Positions 25,091 through 32,474 of a stretch of DNA of 35,111 bases are shown here, one piece after another. Positions within the stretch are counted from its first letter, which is position 1. The number at the start of each line of letters is the position of its first letter. A model generated the notes under the pieces. That model saw nothing but the letters and a program-made list of their open reading frames with translations, was not told the origin of the DNA and searched no databases. Made by a program: the position numbers and the translations under genes. Source of the stretch: an uncultured Prevotella sp. (GTDB lineage Bacteria > Bacteroidota > Bacteroidia > Bacteroidales > Bacteroidaceae); NCBI GenBank assembly GCA_900315765.1, contig ONAK01000053.1, forward strand, positions 1 to 35,111, read 5' to 3'.

Positions 25091-26243
25091 GTTTTTGATG
25101 CTGGCTATGCTGGCGTTTGTAACCAGTGCCACATTTACAGCATGTAGCAGCGACGATGATGACAACAAATCTACACAGTCTAATTACGACAAGTATCAGC
25201 AAGCTGTGAATCAGACTGTAAATTCTCAGAAGAAAAGCGATAAGGTAATTCTGCTTGTAGCTTTCGGTTCTACATGGGAGCAGGCTTACGACACCTTTGA
25301 TAAGGTGGTAGACGACTACAAAGCAAATTTCTCAGGATGGGATGTTTATCTCTCGTTCTCTTCAGCTATCTGTATCAACAATGCCCGTGCTGGTGAGAAT
25401 GTAGATCCAAAGGACTATTACGACCCTGAGCACTGGCTCACCGCTATCGGACTGGCTGGTTACAAGCAGGTTGTAGTTCAGTCTTTGCAGGTAATCCCTG
25501 GCGAGGAGTATCGCCGTGTACGCGACAGCTATGTGAAGGACTTTATGAACAACCGTAATGGTGACTTCACCGATGCTTATATGAAGAGTCTCGATCGCCA
25601 GGTAGTAGTAGGTACTCCTCTGATGGCTGAGGAGAGCGACACCAAGACATTGGCTACCACTCTGAACAACGAGGCTGACGTGAAGGCTGCTGTGGCTCAG
25701 GGCATCGTTGCTTTTATGGGCCATGGTAATCCTGAGGGTTACGACTACTATGGTGGCAATGTGCGCTACCTGCAGCTGGAGAACTATCTGCGTGCGCTTA
25801 ATGCAAACTATTATGTAGGTACAGTTGATATGGCAGATACTTATGTAGATAATGTGCTGGAGCATGTGGCTGGTGGCGACTTTGATATTGCTGTAGGCGA
25901 TGTAACTATTAGCATGAACTATGCTGCCAACGATGCCAAGAAGGCACAACTCTATCCGCTGATGAGTATCGCTGGAGACCACGCTCATAACGACATGGCC
26001 GACCCTGACGATGATGAGAGCTGGTACTCTATGTTTAATGCAGCAGGCATCGAGACTGCTGCTTATGAAACCAACTATAGCGAGGCTTGCTGGAAGAAGT
26101 ATAAGAGCGGCGACGAGTATATCCCAGGTCTGGCTGAGCGCAGTTCTGTACGCAAGCTGTGGATGAACCACACCCGTGAGGCTATCGCCAAGCTTGGTAC
26201 TGACGAGGCATTGTCAACACCAACTACAGCTTCTGAGGAGTAA
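25077..26243 (+). CDS. cbiK: CbiK-like cobaltochelatase lipoprotein, probably exported
   Basis: 388 residues. The N-terminus is a lipoprotein signal (lipobox FTAC, Cys23) followed by CSSDDDDN, an acidic run like the surface lipoprotein export signals of Bacteroidetes. The body is CbiK/class II chelatase: ILLVAFGSTWEQAYDTFDKV, FMGHGNPEG (His216) and SIAGDHAHNDMA (His302). These histidines align with the residues I recall as His145 and His207 of Salmonella CbiK. PGEEY keeps the conserved glutamate, but the usual QSLH motif reads QSLQ (Gln138). CbiK inserts cobalt into sirohydrochlorin in the cytoplasm. An exported form could instead bind or remodel tetrapyrroles, as proposed for the related IhtB lipoprotein of Porphyromonas gingivalis. 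It sits between two TonB receptor genes. Confidence 0.85.
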   Translation: MKQIKFLMLAMLAFVTSATFTACSSDDDDNKSTQSNYDKYQQAVNQTVNSQKKSDKVILLVAFGSTWEQAYDTFDKVVDDYKANFSGWDVYLSFSSAICINNARAGENVDPKDYYDPEHWLTAIGLAGYKQVVVQSLQVIPGEEYRRVRDSYVKDFMNNRNGDFTDAYMKSLDRQVVVGTPLMAEESDTKTLATTLNNEADVKAAVAQGIVAFMGHGNPEGYDYYGGNVRYLQLENYLRALNANYYVGTVDMADTYVDNVLEHVAGGDFDIAVGDVTISMNYAANDAKKAQLYPLMSIAGDHAHNDMADPDDDESWYSMFNAAGIETAAYETNYSEACWKKYKSGDEYIPGLAERSSVRKLWMNHTREAIAKLGTDEALSTPTTASEE

Positions 26244-26264
26244 TAGATAGTTTTTATACGTTTA

Positions 26265-28328
26265 ATGAAAAATAAGTTTGTTTCTCTCATGGTGGTACTC
26301 CTTTCGGGGAGTACCGCTTTTTCACAAATTCATAAGACGGACTCATCTGCCGTCCGTCGTTCTTATAATCTGAATCCAGTGGTTGTTACAGGCTCTGGTC
26401 ATCACCAGCGCCTCAAATCTACAGCCACACCAGTAAGAGTGCTCTCCAGTCAGGAAATGCGCGAGCAAGGCATTAGCACCTTCGATGCAGCACTCACCCG
26501 TATGATGCCTCAGGCATCGATGGCTCCCAGTTCAATGGGAACTTTTTTGCGACTAAACGGACTTGGTAATAAATATATTCTGATACTGATAAACGGTCAG
26601 AAACTATCGGGCGACATCTCAAATAATGTCGATCTGAATCGTATCAACATGTCGCGTGTAAAACGTATTGAGGTGCTCGATGGAGCAGCCTCATCACTCT
26701 ATGGTAGCGATGCCATTGCTGGTGTCATCAATATCATTACCGATCAGCCTACGCAGGACATGATGAGTGTCACCAGCGATACACGTGTGTCAGGACATGG
26801 GGCGCTCACCGAGTCGGTTGGGCTTGATATCTATAAAAACGGGTTTGGCTCTTATACCTCGTTTTTACACGATAGGGCCGACAGCTATCGCAACAACGAT
26901 TTGGAGCACGTGAAAGGCTCTGACGTAGAGACACAGCTATCGATAGCTCCGCTGTATACAGGCTATCGCTCCAATATCATCGGACAGAAATTTACTTATA
27001 CCCCCAATAAGCATTTTGCGCTGAATGCGGGTATAGACTATTCATACAAACTGACAGATCGCCCTGAAACGCGCAGCGATATTACTGGCGGTACCGATTA
27101 TGAGATGCGCTATAAAGGACTGCGATGGAATGTGGGCGGTATCTATAAGTTTACTGCGAAAAACTCGATTCAGGCCGATTTCGTGGTCGATCGTTTCCGC
27201 TACGGCAAAGAGTATGATGTACCCACCAAGACAAATGCCATAGGCGACTACGTGCAGTCGAAGAAACAGTGTATGATGGAGGGACAACTGAAAGCCATTC
27301 TGGGCCTGACAGCTCGCTCTACCACTATCTTCGGTGCCGATTGGCGTAAAGACTATCTCACAGCCACCAGTGGTAATATCGACCGACATGTGTATTCGCT
27401 GGCAGCGTATGCTCAGCACGAGATGAAACTGCTGAATAATCTGACTGCTACACTCGGATTCCGACTGACACAGCATGAGACGTTTAATCAGCACCTCACT
27501 CCAAAAGCCACCCTGATGTATGCACCTGGCAATTTCAGACTTCGCGCCACCTACTCAGCCGGTTTTCGTGCGCCAGGTCTCGATGAACTCTACTACCATT
27601 ATTTCTCTGTGAATCGCGGTAAGGCACAGATTAGCTTTGGCAATCAGAACTTAAAACCCGAGAAGAGTCACTATCTGGCACTGAATGCAGAATACCGCAC
27701 ACAGACCCTGGCAGTGAGTGTTACTGGTTATATGAATCGTATTAACGATATGGTAGTAAAGCAGAATGTGGATGTGGATGATACCAGCAGAAAGATGCTC
27801 ATGGAAGAGTTTCCTGAGATGACTCAAGACCAGGTCGACAAGATGGTGAGCTATGCCTTGTATCAGAATAGTGATAAAGGTGATATTAAAGGAGTGCAGT
27901 TGAATGTATCGGCCAATCTCTTTAGTGGCTTCAACCTTTCTGCCAACTATGTCTATACCTATGCCCGCACTTGTAGTAGTGAGGAGTGGACGGTGCTGGA
28001 ACGTAGCATTCGCCATGCAGCCACCGTGGCAGCCAACTACCATCATGCTTGGGGTAAATATGCTCTCACTGTAAACCTTAATGGTCGTATGCAGTCTGAA
28101 ACCTATTATACTGGCTCTTATGAAAATGCTCCTGGCTTCGGCTTGTGGAACCTGCATACCACTCACTCGTTTGATGTAGCTAAGTGGGCCTTTCTGGAGC
28201 CCAGTATTGGTGTAGATAATATCTTCGACAAAGTCGACCGTCGTGTCGACTCTTCTACTCGTAAATATGCGCTCTACACACCAGGTCGCATGCTGGTAGT
28301 AGGGCTGAAAGTGAAATTCAAAAACTAA
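26265..28328 (+). CDS. Second TonB-dependent outer-membrane receptor
   Basis: 687 residues, signal peptide (LMVVLLSGSTAFSQ), TonB box LNPVVVTGSG, plug motifs LRLNGLGNKYILILINGQKL and IEVLDGAASSLYGSDAIAGV, barrel ending MLVVGLKVKF. It is clearly paralogous to the receptor at 22976 but diverged along its length. Being third in a cobalamin-riboswitch operon, it likely imports a corrinoid or another tetrapyrrole or metal complex; the ligand cannot be read from sequence. The start lies 21 bp after the cbiK-like gene. Confidence 0.87.
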   Translation: MKNKFVSLMVVLLSGSTAFSQIHKTDSSAVRRSYNLNPVVVTGSGHHQRLKSTATPVRVLSSQEMREQGISTFDAALTRMMPQASMAPSSMGTFLRLNGLGNKYILILINGQKLSGDISNNVDLNRINMSRVKRIEVLDGAASSLYGSDAIAGVINIITDQPTQDMMSVTSDTRVSGHGALTESVGLDIYKNGFGSYTSFLHDRADSYRNNDLEHVKGSDVETQLSIAPLYTGYRSNIIGQKFTYTPNKHFALNAGIDYSYKLTDRPETRSDITGGTDYEMRYKGLRWNVGGIYKFTAKNSIQADFVVDRFRYGKEYDVPTKTNAIGDYVQSKKQCMMEGQLKAILGLTARSTTIFGADWRKDYLTATSGNIDRHVYSLAAYAQHEMKLLNNLTATLGFRLTQHETFNQHLTPKATLMYAPGNFRLRATYSAGFRAPGLDELYYHYFSVNRGKAQISFGNQNLKPEKSHYLALNAEYRTQTLAVSVTGYMNRINDMVVKQNVDVDDTSRKMLMEEFPEMTQDQVDKMVSYALYQNSDKGDIKGVQLNVSANLFSGFNLSANYVYTYARTCSSEEWTVLERSIRHAATVAANYHHAWGKYALTVNLNGRMQSETYYTGSYENAPGFGLWNLHTTHSFDVAKWAFLEPSIGVDNIFDKVDRRVDSSTRKYALYTPGRMLVVGLKVKFKN

Positions 28329-28336
28329 AAAAGGAT

Positions 28337-29737
28337 ATGGGAAAGATTATCGTAGCAGGCATTGGTCCGGGTTCCCGGCAGGACATCACCCCCTCGGTGC
28401 TCGAGGCTGTACAACAAGCCGATGTGATAGTGGGCTATCAGTATTACTTCCAGTTTATCATGCCTTATGTCAAGGCTGGTTGTGAGTGTATCGATACAGG
28501 TATGAAGAAAGAACGCCAGCGTGCCGAGCAGGCCTTCGAATTGGCTGAACAAGGTAAAACGGTAGTAGTCATCTCGTCGGGCGATGCAGGCATCTACGGT
28601 ATGACTCCTCTGATATACGAGATGCGTCGTGAACGTGGTTCCGATATCGAGATTGCGTCGCTGCCAGGCATATCTGCCTTCCAGAAGGCAGCCTCGCTGT
28701 TGGGTGCTCCTATTGGTCACGATATGTGTATCATCTCTATGAGCGACTTGATGACACCTTGGGAGGTGATAGAACGTCGTATAGTGGCAGCTGCTGTTGG
28801 TGATTTTGTTACAGCCGTCTATAATCCCAAATCGCATGGACGCTATTGGCAACTCTACCGTTTGCAGGAGATCTTCTTGCAGCATCGTTCTCCAGATACT
28901 CCTGTAGGCTATGTTCGTCAGGCTGGTCGCGATGATGAGGTGGTAAAACTCACTACCCTTAGCGCTTTCGACCCTGAAGATGTGGATATGTTTACTGTCA
29001 TCATTATTGGTAATTCCCAGTCGTATATCTCTGATGGCAAGCTTATCACACCACGCGGTTATTACCGTAAGGAAGTATCTGAAGGTGAAAAAGTAGGGCA
29101 GCATATCATGATAGAATCGTTCCGTACAATATCTAAGGAACTGAAACGACAGGACTATCCGCTCGACCATAAGTGGGCACTGCTGCATGCTATCCATACT
29201 ACAGCCGACTTTGACATGGAGAATATTCTATACACTGACGAAGGCGCTGTAGAAACCCTTTATAATCAAGTAAATGCAGGACGCTTGAAAACTATTATCA
29301 GCGATGTAACGATGGTTACCAGTGGCATCCGCAAAGGAGCCTTACAGCGCTTGGGTGTTGAGGCTAAGTGTTATCTGTCCGATCCACGTGTGGCTGAGAT
29401 GGCAGAGCAACAGGGTATCACCCGCACACAGGCAGGTATCCGTTTGGCTGTAGAGGAACATCCCGATGCCCTGTTTGCTTTTGGAAATGCGCCTACAGCC
29501 CTTATGGAACTCTGTGAACTAATACGCAAGGGGAAGGCACTTCCTGCAGGAATTATCGCTGCACCAGTAGGTTTTGTTCATGTATGCGAATCAAAACATA
29601 TGGTAAAACCCTTCCGTGCTATTCCCAAAATCATTGTCGAGGGGCGCAAGGGTGGCTCTAATCTGGCTGCTACACTTTGTAATGCCATCTTATGTTTTGA
29701 TGATGCAGCCCAACTAAACCCCGGTCGCGACCTATGA
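28337..29737 (+). CDS. cobJ: Fusion: precorrin-3B C17-methyltransferase (CobJ/CbiH) + cobalt-precorrin-8 methylmutase (CbiC)
   Basis: 466 residues. The N-terminal SAM-dependent methyltransferase has IIVAGIGPGSRQDITPSVLE, VVVISSGDAGIYGM, SLPGISAFQKAASLLGAP and GRDDEVVKLTTL (to about residue 240). From about 260 the CbiC/CobH domain follows: TADFDMENILYTDEGAVE, IISDVTMVTSGIRKGAL and AAPVGFVHVCESK. CbiH performs ring contraction at C17; CbiC moves the C11 methyl to C12 at the end of ring synthesis, so the fused activities are not consecutive. A purine-rich AAGGAT lies immediately before the ATG. The ATGA overlap with cobQ suggests coupling. Confidence 0.95.
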   Translation: MGKIIVAGIGPGSRQDITPSVLEAVQQADVIVGYQYYFQFIMPYVKAGCECIDTGMKKERQRAEQAFELAEQGKTVVVISSGDAGIYGMTPLIYEMRRERGSDIEIASLPGISAFQKAASLLGAPIGHDMCIISMSDLMTPWEVIERRIVAAAVGDFVTAVYNPKSHGRYWQLYRLQEIFLQHRSPDTPVGYVRQAGRDDEVVKLTTLSAFDPEDVDMFTVIIIGNSQSYISDGKLITPRGYYRKEVSEGEKVGQHIMIESFRTISKELKRQDYPLDHKWALLHAIHTTADFDMENILYTDEGAVETLYNQVNAGRLKTIISDVTMVTSGIRKGALQRLGVEAKCYLSDPRVAEMAEQQGITRTQAGIRLAVEEHPDALFAFGNAPTALMELCELIRKGKALPAGIIAAPVGFVHVCESKHMVKPFRAIPKIIVEGRKGGSNLAATLCNAILCFDDAAQLNPGRDL

Positions 29738-31158
29738 GTAAGAAGTTACACCCTCTGATGTTTGTTGGCACAGGCAGCGATGTAGGCAAGAGCATCCTGG
29801 CTGCTGCCTTCTGTCGTATCTTCCGTCAGGATGGCTATGCGCCAGCCCCCTTCAAAGCGCAGAATATGGCACTCAACTCTTATGCCACCCCCGACGGCTT
29901 GGAGATAGGTCGTGCGCAGGCCGTACAGGCTGAGGCAGCTGGCATCCCTTGTGAAACGGATATGAATCCGCTGCTGCTTAAACCCAGTTCCGATCATACA
30001 TCGCAAGTGGTGCTCCATGGCAAGCCGGTGGGTAATCAGCATGCGTACGACTATTGGCGTCGTGGCGTTTCCGACATCGACTATCGTAAGGAGGTCTGTC
30101 AGGCCTTCGATCGTCTTGCTTCTCGTTTCAATCCTATTGTGATGGAGGGGGCTGGCAGTATTTCAGAATTGAATCTGCGTGATACCGATTTGGTAAATCT
30201 TCCGATGGCGCGCCATGCCCATGCCGATGTGCTGCTTGTGGGCGATATCGATAGGGGTGGCGTGTTCGCCTCTGTTTATGGAAGCATTGCTCTGCAGAAG
30301 CCTGAGGATAGAAAACTTATTAAGGGCATTATCATCAATAAGTTTCGTGGCGATATGCGCCTTTTCGACGAGGGGCGACAGATGCTCGAGAATCTGTGTG
30401 GGGTACCTGTGCTAGGAGTGGTTCCTTATTATAAAGACATTTATATCGACGAGGAAGATTCTGTCGCCCTGGAACAGAAGCGCCGCCAGTTGATAGCAGG
30501 CAAGTTGAACGTGGCAGTAGTGCTACTGCGGCATATTTCTAATTATACCGATTTCGGTACCTTAGAACGCCACCCTCGTGTAAATCTTTTTTATACCAAT
30601 AATATCTCTGATTTGGAACAAGCCGATATCATCATCGTGCCTGGTACCAAATCAACTCTCGACGACCTGATGGAGCTGCGCCGGAACGGATGTGCACAAG
30701 CTATTGTGCGAGCCCATCGCGATGGCAAGATGGTGATAGGTATCTGTGGTGGTTATCAGATGCTGGGTATTTCGGTTGATGATCCTGATGGTGTCGAAGG
30801 TTCGATTGCCAGCCTGCCAGGTCTTGGCCTACTGCCCATTCACACCACGATGAGCGCAGAGAAGACCACCCGTCAAGTCAGCTTCCAGTTTAATGGTCAG
30901 CCATGTCAAGGTTACGAGATTCATCAAGGTGTAAGTGATACCGAAGAGGCAATCATGCAAACCGATCATTGCATTGGCACCTATATTCATGGTTTCCTCG
31001 ACAATCAGTCAGTTATCGATTATTTGTTGGGCACCAAGCAGCCTGTTGCAGCACAGGATGCCGATTCTTTTAAGAATGAGCAGTACAACAAGTTGGCAGC
31101 CCACGTCCGGCAGTATGTAGATATACCGCGCATTTATGAGATATTAAGTCATGATTAA
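29734..31158 (+). CDS. cobQ: Cobyric acid synthase (CbiP/CobQ)
   Basis: 474 residues, slightly shorter than the usual ~490-510. It amidates four side chains (b, d, e, g) of adenosylcobyrinate a,c-diamide. The synthetase domain has MFVGTGSDVGKSILAAAFCR and PAPFKAQNMALNSYATPDG; VMEGAGSISELNL and DIDRGGVFAS follow. The glutamine amidotransferase domain has IIVPGTKSTLDDLMELR, GICGGYQMLG with the nucleophile cysteine and a C-terminal GTYIHGFLDN. It overlaps cobJ/cbiC by ATGA and cbiB by 8 bp. Confidence 0.96.
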   Translation: MSKKLHPLMFVGTGSDVGKSILAAAFCRIFRQDGYAPAPFKAQNMALNSYATPDGLEIGRAQAVQAEAAGIPCETDMNPLLLKPSSDHTSQVVLHGKPVGNQHAYDYWRRGVSDIDYRKEVCQAFDRLASRFNPIVMEGAGSISELNLRDTDLVNLPMARHAHADVLLVGDIDRGGVFASVYGSIALQKPEDRKLIKGIIINKFRGDMRLFDEGRQMLENLCGVPVLGVVPYYKDIYIDEEDSVALEQKRRQLIAGKLNVAVVLLRHISNYTDFGTLERHPRVNLFYTNNISDLEQADIIIVPGTKSTLDDLMELRRNGCAQAIVRAHRDGKMVIGICGGYQMLGISVDDPDGVEGSIASLPGLGLLPIHTTMSAEKTTRQVSFQFNGQPCQGYEIHQGVSDTEEAIMQTDHCIGTYIHGFLDNQSVIDYLLGTKQPVAAQDADSFKNEQYNKLAAHVRQYVDIPRIYEILSHD

Positions 31159-32077
31159 TCCGATAGCATTATTAATAGGTTGGATACTCGATGTTGTTTT
31201 TGGCGACCCTGTGAGGTTGCCTCATCCTGTAGTATGGTTTGGCAAGATGATTTCTTTTGGCGAAAAGCGACTGAATAAAGGCCAGCATCGGAAATTGAAA
31301 GGTGCACTTCTGGCTGTTGGACTGATTGCATTGGTATTTTGTGCCACTTGGGCTATTCGTAAATCATGTTTAATGTTTCATGTTTCATGTTTAATGTTGT
31401 TTGATGCCATTGTGGTGTTTTACTGTTTGGCAGGAACCACGCTGATTCGTGAAGTGCGACAGGTGTTTCTCTCACTCGATCGTTCTTTAGAAGAGGGTAG
31501 GGCGCAAGTGGCGCGTATTGTAGGACGTGATACGTCAGAACTATCGGCACAAGAGGTTCGTACGGCAGCCCTCGAAACACTGGCTGAGAACCTGAGCGAC
31601 GGAGTGATAGCCCCTCTGTTCTGGTTGGCTGTTCTTGGCACTCCTGGTATGCTGGCCTATAAGATGGTGAACACACTCGACTCGATGATAGGCTATCATA
31701 CCGAACGTTATCTGCAGTTTGGCTGTTGGGCAGCTCATATCGACGATGTCGCCAATTATATCCCCGCCCGCCTTACGGCCCTGCTGATGATATTTTTCAC
31801 CTCTTCACCTTTTCGCCATTTCACCTTTATCCGCAAATACGGACGCCATCACGCCTCACCTAACAGCGGCTACCCAGAGGCTGCTTTGGCAGGTATCCTC
31901 GACTGCCGATTCGGTGGTCCGCATAAGTATTTTGGCGAAGTCTTCGATAAACCCTATATCGGCGAGAACGACCGAGAACTCACCACGGCGGATATGAAAA
32001 CAGCCATCCGAGTGAATCGAATGGCTGAAATCATGTTGGTAGCCTTACTGTTGGCCGAAAGTATTATTTGTCACTAG
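31151..32077 (+). CDS. cbiB: Adenosylcobinamide-phosphate synthase CbiB
   Basis: 308 residues, polytopic membrane protein. CbiB attaches aminopropanol (phosphate) to cobyric acid. The N-terminal signature is ILDVVFGDPVRLPHPVVWFG; later motifs are AALETLAENLSDGVIAPLFW, YKMVNTLDSMIGY and HHASPNSGYPEAALAG. Codons for SCLMFHVSCLMLF (about residues 73-85) come from a tandem heptamer array within a hydrophobic segment, and a second repetitive stretch encodes FFTSSPFRHFTF. Last gene of the riboswitch operon; its stop codon overlaps the end of a degraded smalltalk copy on the other strand. Confidence 0.95.
   Translation: MINPIALLIGWILDVVFGDPVRLPHPVVWFGKMISFGEKRLNKGQHRKLKGALLAVGLIALVFCATWAIRKSCLMFHVSCLMLFDAIVVFYCLAGTTLIREVRQVFLSLDRSLEEGRAQVARIVGRDTSELSAQEVRTAALETLAENLSDGVIAPLFWLAVLGTPGMLAYKMVNTLDSMIGYHTERYLQFGCWAAHIDDVANYIPARLTALLMIFFTSSPFRHFTFIRKYGRHHASPNSGYPEAALAGILDCRFGGPHKYFGEVFDKPYIGENDRELTTADMKTAIRVNRMAEIMLVALLLAESIICH
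31365..31399. repeat. Tandem heptamer array inside cbiB
   Basis: Five consecutive 7-mers: catgttt, aatgttt, catgttt, catgttt, aatgttg. They are translated into the hydrophobic, Cys/Met-rich stretch SCLMFHVSCLML. A looser ttcacc-type repeat occurs later in the same gene (about 31796-31829). Confidence 0.85.
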
Positions 32078-32139
32078 TTCATACACGAGGTAGCCCCCAG
32101 TGCCGTCACAATCGCCGATATTCCGCCCCGTTTTGTCAT
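32074..32139 (-). pseudogene. Degraded copy of the smalltalk small-protein gene
   Basis: The minus strand still encodes a 21-residue frame ending VTALGATSCMN, matching the C-terminus of the intact smalltalk gene at 34171-34272 (TALGATSCMGM). The 25 bp at 32084-32108 are identical to 34184-34208, but the middle and N-terminal part are deleted so that the frame joins the neighbouring repeat, which supplies the ATG. The stop codon overlaps the cbiB stop. It could still be translated but looks like a remnant. Confidence 0.7.
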
Positions 32140-32230
32140 CTCGACCAAGTGGTTCTCTCTCCCTGTCATGTCGACCAAGCGAAGCGCGTGGAGACATCTC
32201 ATGAATGCGCCCTTAGGCGCAAGCGGCTAG
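32131..32230. repeat. 100-bp repeat, left copy
   Basis: By eye identical to 34303-34402. In the intact module this block forms the spacer between the smalltalk and HU genes. Confidence 0.9.
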
Positions 32231-32267
32231 CGGCAGAGCCGAGTACTCGACTCCGCTCGGAATGACA
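32164..32267. repeat. Palindromic element with TGTCAT...ATGACA ends
   Basis: A ~104-bp element starting tgtcat (32164) and ending atgaca (32262-32267), with internal inverted segments such as gcgcccttaggcgc and a gcggc/gccg hairpin. Only its left two thirds are present in the right-hand copy of the module. Such GTCAT-ended palindromes recur in many Bacteroidetes genomes; function unknown. Confidence 0.65.
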
Positions 32268-32310
32268 AGGAGGGGATGAAGGGAAGGGGAAAGCGAAGGG
32301 ACTAACGCCC

Positions 32311-32372
32311 CAATCGCTTAATCGCCCACGCCTTGATCACCTTTTTAAAACCTCTTCCTTAGTCGTAGTATT
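32311..32372 (-). pseudogene. Collapsed remnant of an HU-family gene
   Basis: Three segments of the intact HU region are joined here in order: the 3' end with the stop codon (32311-32323, like 34443-34455), 19 bp from the middle of the gene (32324-32342, identical to 34763-34781) and 28 bp from upstream of the gene (32345-32372, identical to 35017-35044). Two internal deletions of about 307 and 235 bp explain the arrangement. Apart from this and the repeats above, the 390-bp gap between cbiB and the CotH gene holds only the CotH promoter. Confidence 0.8.
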
Positions 32373-32442
32373 TATTTTGCTGCCTCAAGACAGAAAAACA
32401 CACTTTTCTGGGGAAATGCTTGCATCATTCAAATAAAACCTT

Positions 32443-32450
32443 TATCTTTG
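32443..32450 (+). promoter_or_regulatory. -7 box of the CotH-family gene
   Basis: TATCTTTG, about 18-24 bp before the possible starts ATG 32469 and ATG 32475. No clear TTTG at the ideal -33 distance. Confidence 0.65.
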
Positions 32451-32474
32451 TGGCGGAATAATATAACAATGATC

